From Bacillota bacterium (GTDB taxonomy: Bacteria > Bacillota > Clostridia > Oscillospirales > Acutalibacteraceae), in contig WQTL01000409.1 of assembly GCA_009786275.1 (NCBI GenBank), positions 1-7,428 on the forward strand: 7,428 bases of DNA. Reading direction: 5' to 3'. Shown here in pieces: positions 1-4,508 of this stretch. The position numbers and the translations under genes are program-made. The notes under the pieces were generated by a model that ran no database searches, was not told the origin of the DNA, and was given only the letters and a program-made list of their open reading frames with translations. Numbering within the stretch: the first letter of the stretch is position 1; each line of letters begins with the position of its first letter.

Positions 1-195
1 ACGACCACCGCCCCCGAAAAGTCCTTGGGCGAGCAAATCCTGGAATGGTGGGAGTCCGTCAAGGTATGGCTCGAGCCTCTGTACCAATTTTCCTTCCAGG
101 GGCTTTCGCAGGCCTTGGTTGTGGCTGTCCAGGGGTTCTTTGCCCTCATCGGCCTGAACTTCTGGCAGGGCGGCATCTTCGGCTTTTTAACCTGA
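1..195 (+). CDS. C-terminal part of an unidentified protein (5' end outside window)
   Basis: The frame is open from base 1 and stops at TGA 193-195, giving the last 64 residues of a rightward gene. The visible part starts with a polar, Trp-rich amphipathic stretch (ILEWWESVKVWLEPLYQF). It continues into a hydrophobic stretch (ALVVAVQGFFALIGL) and ends GGIFGFLT. This could be a membrane-associated C-terminal helix or a cell-surface targeting tail. A strong hairpin terminator begins 21 bases after the stop codon, which supports a genuine gene end. I do not recognise the family and no domain can be named from this fragment. The motif EWWESVK faintly resembles EAWETVK at the very C-terminus of the lyase encoded at 1208-2683, but that is too short to infer relatedness. 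Confidence 0.7.
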   Translation, partial: TTTAPEKSLGEQILEWWESVKVWLEPLYQFSFQGLSQALVVAVQGFFALIGLNFWQGGIFGFLT

Positions 196-216
196 TCGCC
201 GGCAACTGAACACACC

Positions 217-247
217 AAAGCGGGGAGCCGAAAGGCCCCCCGCTTTT
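217..247 (+). terminator. Rho-independent terminator of the first gene
   Basis: AAAGCGGGG (217-225) pairs with CCCCGCTTT (238-246). An inner GCC/GGC stem is closed by a GAAA tetraloop (230-233), with one A-C mismatch in between. The hairpin is followed by TTTTATTTAT, a good U-rich tail on the + strand. It lies 21 nt after the stop at 195. On the opposite strand the tail is only TTTGG, so termination there would be weaker. Confidence 0.85.
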
Positions 248-260
248 ATTTATCCCGTTA

Positions 261-287
261 TGTAGAGACGCACGGCAGTGCGTCTCC
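261..287. repeat. 27-nt palindromic repeat, family B, copy 1
   Basis: GAGACGCAC (265-273) and GTGCGTCTC (278-286) form a perfect 9-bp stem around loop GGCA. The same 27 bases recur at 4473-4499 with a single difference, in the loop. The element is short, palindromic and intergenic at both sites, like a REP-type element. No coding capacity is evident. Confidence 0.85.
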
Positions 288-340
288 AGTAAAAAACAGT
301 CGTCTCCGGCAAACCCCATTTCATCATGCTCTATGGGACA

Positions 341-369
341 AGTATAGCATAGGCGCGGGCGTAAATCAA
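341..369 (-). promoter_or_regulatory. Leftward sigma-70-type promoter-like site without an assigned gene
   Basis: On the minus strand TTGATT (364-369) and TATACT (341-346) are separated by exactly 17 nt, a good match to the vegetative -35 and -10 consensus. The predicted start is near base 334. Transcription would run left through the family B palindrome and into the reverse complement of the 217-247 terminator hairpin. No leftward reading frame with a ribosome binding site follows. The target is therefore unknown: a short non-coding or antisense RNA, or a chance match in an AT-richer gap. Confidence 0.4.
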
Positions 370-426
370 CGGTATATCTATTGAACCCGCGCCGCAAGTT
401 CAACCTGCGGTTGAAACCCGCCTCCC

Positions 427-499
427 ACCTAATCCCCCAGGCTCCTTCTCGTAGAAGGAGCTGTCACGCCCGGCGTGACTGAGGATGTATCGCGGAGCG
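427..499. repeat. Double-hairpin intergenic repeat, family A, copy 1
   Basis: It begins ACCTAATCCCCCAGG. Hairpin 1 pairs CTCCTTCT (442-449) with AGAAGGAG (453-460). Hairpin 2 pairs GTCACGCC (463-470) with GGCGTGAC (472-479). Then follow CTGAGGATGT and TCGCGGAGCG. The same order, with changed but compensating stem bases, occurs at 7284-7353 and in part at 516-559, 2734-2792 and 7402-7428. Compensating changes indicate that the fold is conserved rather than the exact sequence. Confidence 0.85.
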
Positions 500-515
500 A
501 CGTTCTTACCCCCGG

Positions 516-559
516 CCCCCCTTTGGGGGAGCTGTCGCCTCGGGCGGCTGAGGGGGCGG
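516..559. repeat. Family A repeat, copy 2 (lacks the leading block)
   Basis: A C6 run (516-521) and a G5 run (525-529) form hairpin 1. CGCC (536-539) and GGCG (543-546) form hairpin 2, followed by CTGAGGGGGCGG. Bases 525-559 (35 nt) are identical to 2758-2792, the copy inside a transporter gene. It follows copy 1 head-to-tail within 20 nt but lacks the CCTAATCCCCCAGG block, so the pair is a composite. Confidence 0.8.
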
Positions 560-582
560 TAAGCCCCCCCCGAAAAACCATG

Positions 583-610
583 CACCCTTTCCCTCGGATG
601 TCATATGATA
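583..610 (+). promoter_or_regulatory. Possible sporulation sigma-K-like promoter for the small Cys-rich gene
   Basis: CATATGATA at 602-610 fits the sigma-K -10 pattern CATAnnnTA. CACC at 583-586 fits its short -35 pattern mACm, but the spacer is 15 nt rather than the usual 16-17. The site lies 35 nt upstream of the ATG at 645. TATGAT (604-609) could instead be a vegetative -10 box, but no matching -35 is seen. This is suggestive only. Confidence 0.25.
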
Positions 611-644
611 GCAGTGTAAGCTACAGGAAAGGAGGTTCACAAAC

Positions 645-764
645 ATGTTCGGTGGCGGATGCAACAGCAACATCATCTTCCTGATCCTCATCCTCTGTCT
701 GTGCTGCGGCGGCAGCGGCAACAGTTGCGGCAGCGATTTCAACAATTGTTGCTGCAGCGGCTGA
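645..764 (+). CDS. Small Cys/Gly-rich peptide with a hydrophobic segment (39 aa)
   Basis: The start is ATG 645, with a near-perfect ribosome binding site AAAGGAGG (628-635) nine bases upstream; the stop is TGA 762-764. The peptide opens MFGGGCNSN and has a hydrophobic run at residues 10-20 (IIFLILILCLC). It ends in a Gly/Ser/Asn/Cys-rich tail with Cys-Cys-Cys at 35-37. There are eight Cys in 39 residues (6, 18, 20, 21, 28, 35-37). It is too short for domain assignment. The layout of a hydrophobic segment plus a low-complexity Gly/Cys tail recalls the tiny membrane-type proteins common in Firmicutes, some of which are sporulation-associated (YjcZ-like), but that is analogy only. It is followed 110 nt later by a second peptide gene of the same style, which makes a chance reading frame unlikely. 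Function is unknown. Confidence 0.72.
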   Translation: MFGGGCNSNIIFLILILCLCCGGSGNSCGSDFNNCCCSG

Positions 765-795
765 CCTCGCGCGAAGGGAAGGGAAAATCCGGCCG

Positions 796-851
796 TTTGT
801 GCATAGCGCAAAGCCCTCTCGCATACCATATGGTGTGCGAAGTGCACAAAC
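796..851 (+). promoter_or_regulatory. Nested and alternative inverted repeats between the two small peptide genes
   Basis: Three pairings overlap. GTTTGTGCA (795-803) is perfectly complementary to TGCACAAAC (843-851). TTTGTGC (796-802) can instead pair with GCGCAAA (806-812), with one G-U pair and a 3-nt loop. A 22-nt palindrome with one wobble, TCGCATACCATATGGTGTGC then GA, fills 819-840. The outer stem and the 796-812 hairpin are mutually exclusive. Such a layout could terminate, attenuate or stabilise the peptide mRNA, or bind a dimeric protein. No long U-run follows, so simple termination is not favoured. Confidence 0.5.
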
Positions 852-861
852 AAACTAAAAT

Positions 862-867
862 GGGGGG
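862..867 (+). promoter_or_regulatory. G-rich ribosome binding site that decides the start of the second small gene
   Basis: GGGGGG at 862-867 lies seven bases before ATG 875. An in-frame ATG at 860 has no Shine-Dalgarno sequence upstream (only A/C-rich bases) and itself overlaps this site. ATG 875 is therefore the preferred start. The G-run is a weaker match than the AAAGGAGG of the first small gene. Confidence 0.5.
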
Positions 868-874
868 TCATCTC

Positions 875-1015
875 ATGAACTGCAACCTCGACTCGCTCCT
901 GCCTCTGCTCATCCTCTTGCTCCTTTTAGGTGCCTTGGGCAACGGCAACTGCGCCTGCCCGAATAACAACGGCCTGTTCGGGCCGAACAGCAACGGGTGC
1001 GGCTGCGCATGCTGA
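875..1015 (+). CDS. Small Leu-rich membrane-type peptide with Cys/Asn/Gly tail (46 aa)
   Basis: Starting at ATG 875 the peptide opens MNCNLDS. It has a strongly hydrophobic stretch at residues 8-21 made mostly of Leu, and ends with a polar tail (GNGNCACPNNNG, then CGCAC at the C-terminus). There are six Cys (3, 26, 28, 42, 44, 46), mostly in C-x-C pairs. It shares with the upstream peptide an N-terminal Cys/Asn cap, one hydrophobic segment and a Cys-rich low-complexity tail, without close sequence identity. It may be a single-pass membrane peptide with the Cys tail exposed for metal binding or disulphide cross-linking, but function is unknown. An alternative in-frame start at 860 would add five residues (MGGHL). 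It lies 110 nt after the first peptide gene and may share its transcript. The next gene is convergent. Confidence 0.68.
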   Translation: MNCNLDSLLPLLILLLLLGALGNGNCACPNNNGLFGPNSNGCGCAC

Positions 1016-1022
1016 CAGAACG

Positions 1023-1040
1023 GCCGGTCCTCGTACCGGC
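1023..1040 (+). other. Short hairpin just after the second small gene
   Basis: GCCGGT (1023-1028) pairs with ACCGGC (1035-1040) around a 6-nt loop, starting 8 bases after the stop codon at 1015. A second weak pairing, GGGAG (1043-1047) with CTCCC (1077-1081), follows. No U-run is present, so these could protect the 3' end of the mRNA or be incidental. The rest of 1041-1147 shows no gene. Confidence 0.35.
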
Positions 1041-1147
1041 ACGGGAGCAAGCTTTCGGAAAGCCTGGTGAGTGCAACTCCCTGGACGCAAACACAAGAAC
1101 ATACAGGTTGATAAGCGGCGGCACGGCCCTTGAATCCTTCGGGCCAA

Positions 1148-1188
1148 ACTACCCGGCGGCGCGGGTTTGACCTGCGCCGCCGGGTAGT
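1148..1188. terminator. Strong GC-rich hairpin between convergent genes, probable bidirectional terminator
   Basis: ACTACCCGGCGGCGC (1148-1162) and its exact complement (1174-1188) form a perfect 15-bp stem around an 11-nt loop. It lies 19 nt past the stop of the leftward lyase gene and 132 nt past the second small rightward gene. The + strand tail is ATTTCAG and the - strand tail is TTTGG, both weak U-tracts. Position and stem strength support termination from both sides, probably stronger on the minus strand because of its closeness to the stop. Confidence 0.65.
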
Positions 1189-1207
1189 ATTTCAGCCTTG
1201 GGGCCTT

Positions 1208-2683
1208 TCACGCCCGGCCCTTCACGGTCTCCCACGCCTCCCGCAGCCACGCCCGCACGTCCTGGAACGCCCGCTCCATCACATAGCGGATATGGTAGAA
1301 CCACCGCCACGTGCAGCTGAACCCGGGGGAAGGCACATCCTCCTCGTAAAGCCCGTCCATCAGCCCGTTGACGAACATCTCCAGGTAGGTGTATCCGTCG
1401 GGCCCGCTTTTCCGGCTCTCCGCGGGGTCGTAGGGGTCAAAGCCGTATTCGGCCTCCCAGGCCGCCCTGGCCGCGTCGATGAAGGCGGGGTCGGCGCCCA
1501 GCGCGGGCCACCCGCCGCCCTGCGCGGGCCTGTCGATGACCTTCCCCCTGCCGTTTTGCACCTCGCATACGATGCGCTCGTCCACCGCGTCGCGGTTCAG
1601 CGCCGCGCCGCCGTACCTCATCACCCGCGCGTAGGCCATCTCCGCGCCGTCGATGCGGGACATCCCCCCGTCGAAGGGCTGGGCCAGCTTCCAGCCGTTG
1701 TCCGGCTTTTTGAAATCCTCGTAGGTGATGCGCTTGTACTGGTCGCCGGGCAGCTTGCCGTTCATGAAGTTCCCCGCGAAATACAGGCGCGTGTTGATAT
1801 TCTTGTCGGCCATGAAATAGGAGGCGTCGGAGCTCGGCCCCGCGATCATGTAGTTGCCGACCAGGTTCACCGTGCAGACCGTGTCCTCGTCCAGGTTCTT
1901 CACGGCATAGGCGCGGCCCCAGTCGTACATCACGTTGTTGGTGATGTCGCAGAAAAAGCCGAGGGGGTCCTCCCCCGGCGGTTTCAGGCCCTGCGGGCGG
2001 GGGTTGCGGGCGTCGTTGTGGGCCCAGAGGTTGTGGTGCAGCGACACCGCCTGCCCGTCGTTCCCGCTCACCAGCGAGCCCTTGCTGTGCTTGCGCACCG
2101 TGGGGTGTACGGAGTTGTGCAGCCCCTCCGTGATGAAGCACCATTGCACCGTGGTGTTCGTGCTGCGCTTGACGGAAAAGGTCTCGTCCACGCCCCAGCT
2201 CACGGAGCAGTGGTCCACAATCACGTTGTTCGCGCTGTTGATGCTCATCGCGTCGCCGTCGTTCGTGTCGCCGTAGCGCACGCGGATATTCCGGACAATC
2301 ACCTCGTCGGCGGAAATCGCGAAGGTGCAGCCCTTGAGCGTGATCCCCTGGCCGGGGGCCGTCTGCCCGGCGATGGTGAGGTTGGGCTTGCGCACCGTCA
2401 GGTTGGATTTCAGCTCGATGGTCCCCGCCACCCTGAACACCACCGTGCGGCGCCCCTCGGCCTCCACGGCGGCCCGCAGGGAGCCCGGGATGCCCGGGCC
2501 GTCCTCCAGGGTCGTCACCTCGTAAAGCGCGCCGCCCCTGCCGCCCTGGGTATATTTCCCCTTGCCGTCCGCCCCCGGGAACGCCAAAAGAGGCCCCGCC
2601 GCCCCCGCCGCCATGGGCAGAGCCAGCAGCACCAGGCCCGCTGCGCAAACCGCCGCAAGCAGTTTCTTGCATTGCATCTTCAT
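1208..2683 (-). CDS. Secreted polysaccharide lyase family 1 (pectate lyase-like) protein, 491 aa
   Basis: Likely cleaves polygalacturonate outside the cell by Ca2+-dependent beta-elimination, leaving unsaturated oligogalacturonides. Residues 1-29 form a signal peptide: Lys-rich start, hydrophobic core, AAGAA cleavage region. The mature part opens with the family-typical FPGADGKGKYTQGGRGG (about 35-51) and VTTLEDGPGIPGSLRAAV (about 56-73). It continues as a beta-helix with recurring asparagine-rich turns. The block DHCSVSWGVDE (157-167) supplies the acidic Ca2+-site region, and HHN with RNPR (216-229) matches the R-x-P-x-R catalytic arginine region of PL1. The beta-helix part ends near GYTYLEMFVNGLMDGL (430-445). 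An extra Trp/Arg-rich helical tail (447-491) follows and is not part of the usual fold. ATG 2683 is preferred; a TTG at 2686 is possible. It is last in a leftward operon, 52 nt after a GPH symporter. Substrate (pectate, pectin or another polyuronate) is inferred from the family. Confidence 0.87.
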   Translation of the reverse strand: MKMQCKKLLAAVCAAGLVLLALPMAAGAAGPLLAFPGADGKGKYTQGGRGGALYEVTTLEDGPGIPGSLRAAVEAEGRRTVVFRVAGTIELKSNLTVRKPNLTIAGQTAPGQGITLKGCTFAISADEVIVRNIRVRYGDTNDGDAMSINSANNVIVDHCSVSWGVDETFSVKRSTNTTVQWCFITEGLHNSVHPTVRKHSKGSLVSGNDGQAVSLHHNLWAHNDARNPRPQGLKPPGEDPLGFFCDITNNVMYDWGRAYAVKNLDEDTVCTVNLVGNYMIAGPSSDASYFMADKNINTRLYFAGNFMNGKLPGDQYKRITYEDFKKPDNGWKLAQPFDGGMSRIDGAEMAYARVMRYGGAALNRDAVDERIVCEVQNGRGKVIDRPAQGGGWPALGADPAFIDAARAAWEAEYGFDPYDPAESRKSGPDGYTYLEMFVNGLMDGLYEEDVPSPGFSCTWRWFYHIRYVMERAFQDVRAWLREAWETVKGRA

Positions 2684-2692
2684 CAAGCGGAT

Positions 2693-2698
2693 CCTCCT
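2693..2698 (-). promoter_or_regulatory. Ribosome binding site of the lyase gene
   Basis: On the minus strand AGGAGG lies nine bases before ATG 2683 and six before TTG 2686. Both are in frame with no stop between them. The ATG is the stronger start codon and its spacing is ordinary, so it is taken as the start. Confidence 0.7.
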
Positions 2699-2733
2699 AT
2701 GCTATAAAACTCGCGCAAAACCCTGCCGCTTAT

Positions 2734-2792
2734 GCCTATTCCCCCAGGCTCCCCCTTGGGGGAGCTGTCGCCTCGGGCGGCTGAGGGGGCGG
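2734..2792. repeat. Family A repeat, copy 3, lying inside the 3' end of a transporter gene
   Basis: It starts CCTATTCCCCCAGG. Hairpin 1 pairs CTCCCCC (2749-2755) with GGGGGAG (2758-2764). Hairpin 2 is around GTCGCCTCGGGCGGC, and CTGAGGGGGCGG ends the element. Its last 35 nt are identical to 525-559. Read on the minus strand it encodes PPPQPPEATAPPRGSLGE and the TAG stop of the transporter at 2736-4442. Confidence 0.85.
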
Positions 2793-4442
2793 AAACTCCG
2801 CCTCCGCCTTCCGCTCCGCCTCCGCCTTCCGCCTCTCTTTCAGCTGCGCCTCGATGACGTCCTTCCGCCCCGGGTCATAGGGGAACGCCGCGCGCGCCGC
2901 CAGCGCGATGAGGTTGTCCGCCACCACGGAAAGCGTATACACCGGCCAGGCCCATTTCAGATAGCGCTCGGGCACCGCGGGCTTCGCGGCGTTCACGTCG
3001 ATCTGGTTGATGCCCGTCCAGGCCAGAAAGCCGTTGCCCGTCAGGCTGTTGAGGTTGTTGGCGATGATCTTCTCCACGAAGGACTTGAACGCCATGGTGA
3101 TGCCCTCGCTGCGCACGCCGGTTTTCCACTCCACGTAGTCGAACATCTCGTAGTCCAGCATCTTCCCGGCGTAGCCCTGGAGCGGCCCCAGGGTCTCGTT
3201 GACGGTGTCCATCAGGATATTCATCGCCAGCGCGAAGCCGCTTTTGTACCCCGCGCCGAAGCGCACCAGGTTCAGCGCGATATACATGCAGCTGGAAAGC
3301 ACCAGCGTCCTTTTCGCGCCGCCGAGCCTGCGCATCACCGGCCCCAGGAAGGGATAGAGGATCGAGATGGGCAGCCCGGAGATCTGCTTGCTCAGCTGCA
3401 TATAGCCCTCGCCCCGTATGGTGTCCCCCAGCAGCCCCCGCAAAAGCTTCGGCGTCCTGCGGTCGGGGTACATGAACCGCACAATCGGGTAGATGTCGAT
3501 GCCGGGCGTGAGCATCTGCAGCACGTTCGCCGCCGAGGTGTAGAGCATATATTTGTTGTGCCGCAGCACGGCGAAGGATTCCTTCAGCGTGAGCTTCGGC
3601 TCCTCCGGGTTCCCGGCAATGTCAAGCGCCGCCAGCTCCCCGTCGGTGTCCGCCGCCGTGCGCGCGCCGAAGCGCACCTTGTTGACGGCGAAGGTCCCCA
3701 CGATGCCCGTGGCCAGCTTCAGCGGCAGCGTGATGGCGTAGCCCCGGGTATAGACCCGGTAGTCCGACCAGAGCCGCCGGTCCTTCACGAAGCCGAAGAT
3801 CCACGCGGGGATATTGCCCAGGCTGTAGCCCATCTGGTTGCCGACGTTTTCCCAGGTGGTGGCCTTGCCGCGCTCGTCCGAAAAGGGCGTGATCCCGGCG
3901 TAGTATTTCGCGAAGGCCACCTGCCGCATGGTGCCCAAAATATCCCGCACGCACACGGTGATCGTGTACATCACCATGCGCCGCGCGGGGCTCAGCCCCA
4001 GGTCCAGCAGGTAGAAAAACCCGAACAGCGCGCTGATAACATGGTTGATCCGTATGATCCGCCGGTAGGTGTTGTCCGTCATGGGGCGGCGGTCCATCCA
4101 CTGGCCGATGAAGGGGTCGTTGAAGGCGTCCCAAACCCGGGTGACGACGTCGCTTATCGTGATGTGGTTGGGGTTCACCTTGTAGGTATAGCGGTAGAGC
4201 CTGTCCCTGCCCCATTCCCACTGGTCCGTGGCGGTGAAGGTGAAGCCCTGGATGAAGAACAGCAGCTTCTCCCAGGGGGCCAGGCGCCCCCAGGCGGCGG
4301 CCTCCCCCTTCAGCCAGGTTTTCGGGCTGCGCAGGAGCTCCTGCACCTCCGCCCGCCCCTCCCCGCTCACCTTGAACCTTTCGAGGAGCCTGTCCAGCCA
4401 AGACCACCGAATGACGTTTATTTCGTTTTCGCTTTCAGGCAA
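2736..4442 (-). CDS. GPH-family (MFS) sugar:cation symporter, second of a tandem pair, 568 aa
   Basis: A polytopic inner-membrane protein of the glycoside-pentoside-hexuronide:cation symporter group (MFS_2). In this family such proteins import glycosides or uronides with Na+ or H+. Family marks are DAFNDPFIGQWMDRR (105-119) in the N-terminal half and DYVEWKTGVRSEG (435-447) in the C-terminal half, with about 12 hydrophobic segments. The family usually has 450-500 residues. This one has a roughly 50-residue charged N-terminal extension and an extended C-terminus. The C-terminus holds a charged segment (RKAEAE twice, from a perfect 18-nt DNA duplication at 2796-2831) and a Pro-rich end encoded by an intergenic-type repeat. 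The start is TTG 4442: an in-frame TGA directly precedes it and GGAGGG lies 8 nt upstream. With the lyase 52 nt downstream, uptake of pectin fragments is plausible (TogT of Dickeya is a GPH oligogalacturonide porter), but the substrate is unproven. Confidence 0.87.
   Translation of the reverse strand: MPESENEINVIRWSWLDRLLERFKVSGEGRAEVQELLRSPKTWLKGEAAAWGRLAPWEKLLFFIQGFTFTATDQWEWGRDRLYRYTYKVNPNHITISDVVTRVWDAFNDPFIGQWMDRRPMTDNTYRRIIRINHVISALFGFFYLLDLGLSPARRMVMYTITVCVRDILGTMRQVAFAKYYAGITPFSDERGKATTWENVGNQMGYSLGNIPAWIFGFVKDRRLWSDYRVYTRGYAITLPLKLATGIVGTFAVNKVRFGARTAADTDGELAALDIAGNPEEPKLTLKESFAVLRHNKYMLYTSAANVLQMLTPGIDIYPIVRFMYPDRRTPKLLRGLLGDTIRGEGYMQLSKQISGLPISILYPFLGPVMRRLGGAKRTLVLSSCMYIALNLVRFGAGYKSGFALAMNILMDTVNETLGPLQGYAGKMLDYEMFDYVEWKTGVRSEGITMAFKSFVEKIIANNLNSLTGNGFLAWTGINQIDVNAAKPAVPERYLKWAWPVYTLSVVADNLIALAARAAFPYDPGRKDVIEAQLKERRKAEAERKAEAEFPPPQPPEATAPPRGSLGE
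2796..2831. repeat. Perfect 18-nt tandem duplication within the transporter gene
   Basis: CTCCGCCTCCGCCTTCCG occurs twice back to back (2796-2813 and 2814-2831). On the minus strand it encodes RKAEAE twice. It sits immediately beside the family A repeat and is in frame, so it lengthens the charged C-terminal helix without breaking the gene. Confidence 0.85.
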
Positions 4443-4450
4443 TCAAAATT

Positions 4451-4456
4451 CCCTCC
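4451..4456 (-). promoter_or_regulatory. Ribosome binding site fixing a TTG start for the second symporter
   Basis: GGAGGG on the minus strand lies 8 nt before TTG 4442. The codon just before that TTG is TGA (4443-4445), so no start further upstream is possible. No in-frame ATG occurs near the N-terminus, and the first 15 codons have the composition of ordinary coding sequence. Confidence 0.7.
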
Positions 4457-4472
4457 ATCATTCTATGAAAGG

Positions 4473-4499
4473 TGTAGAGACGCACGGCGGTGCGTCTCC
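4473..4499. repeat. 27-nt palindromic repeat, family B, copy 2
   Basis: GAGACGCAC (4477-4485) pairs with GTGCGTCTC (4490-4498) around loop GGCG. It is identical to 261-287 except for one loop base. It sits 10 nt after the stop of the upstream symporter gene and 31 nt before the start of the next, so it is transcribed in the operon and could stall decay or partly terminate transcription. Confidence 0.85.
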
Positions 4500-4508
4500 G
4501 CATAAAAG

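Noticed and set aside
265..560. Repeated palindromes considered as a CRISPR array
   Set aside because: Copies are few, irregularly spaced, of different families, and not separated by spacers of constant length.
475..684. A 69-codon rightward frame overlapping the family A repeats
   Set aside because: It is composed mainly of repeat sequence and runs into the better supported peptide gene in another frame.
506..871. A 121-codon leftward frame across the small peptide genes
   Set aside because: It is made of the reverse of the two peptide genes and of family A repeat 2, with no ribosome binding site or family resemblance.
1130..2707. A 525-codon open frame on the + strand opposite the lyase gene
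   Set aside because: Its product is Arg/Val/His/Pro-rich with no domain. It lies antisense to a clear PL1 gene whose GC-rich codons remove stops on the other strand.
4435..4458. A 7-codon leader peptide overlapping the TTG start of the second symporter
   Set aside because: Its ATG overlaps the ribosome binding site of the symporter and has no Shine-Dalgarno sequence of its own.
2562..4505. A 647-codon open frame on the + strand opposite the second symporter
   Set aside because: Low-complexity product, no ribosome binding site, and the opposite strand encodes a recognisable 12-helix transporter. It is a GC-rich shadow.
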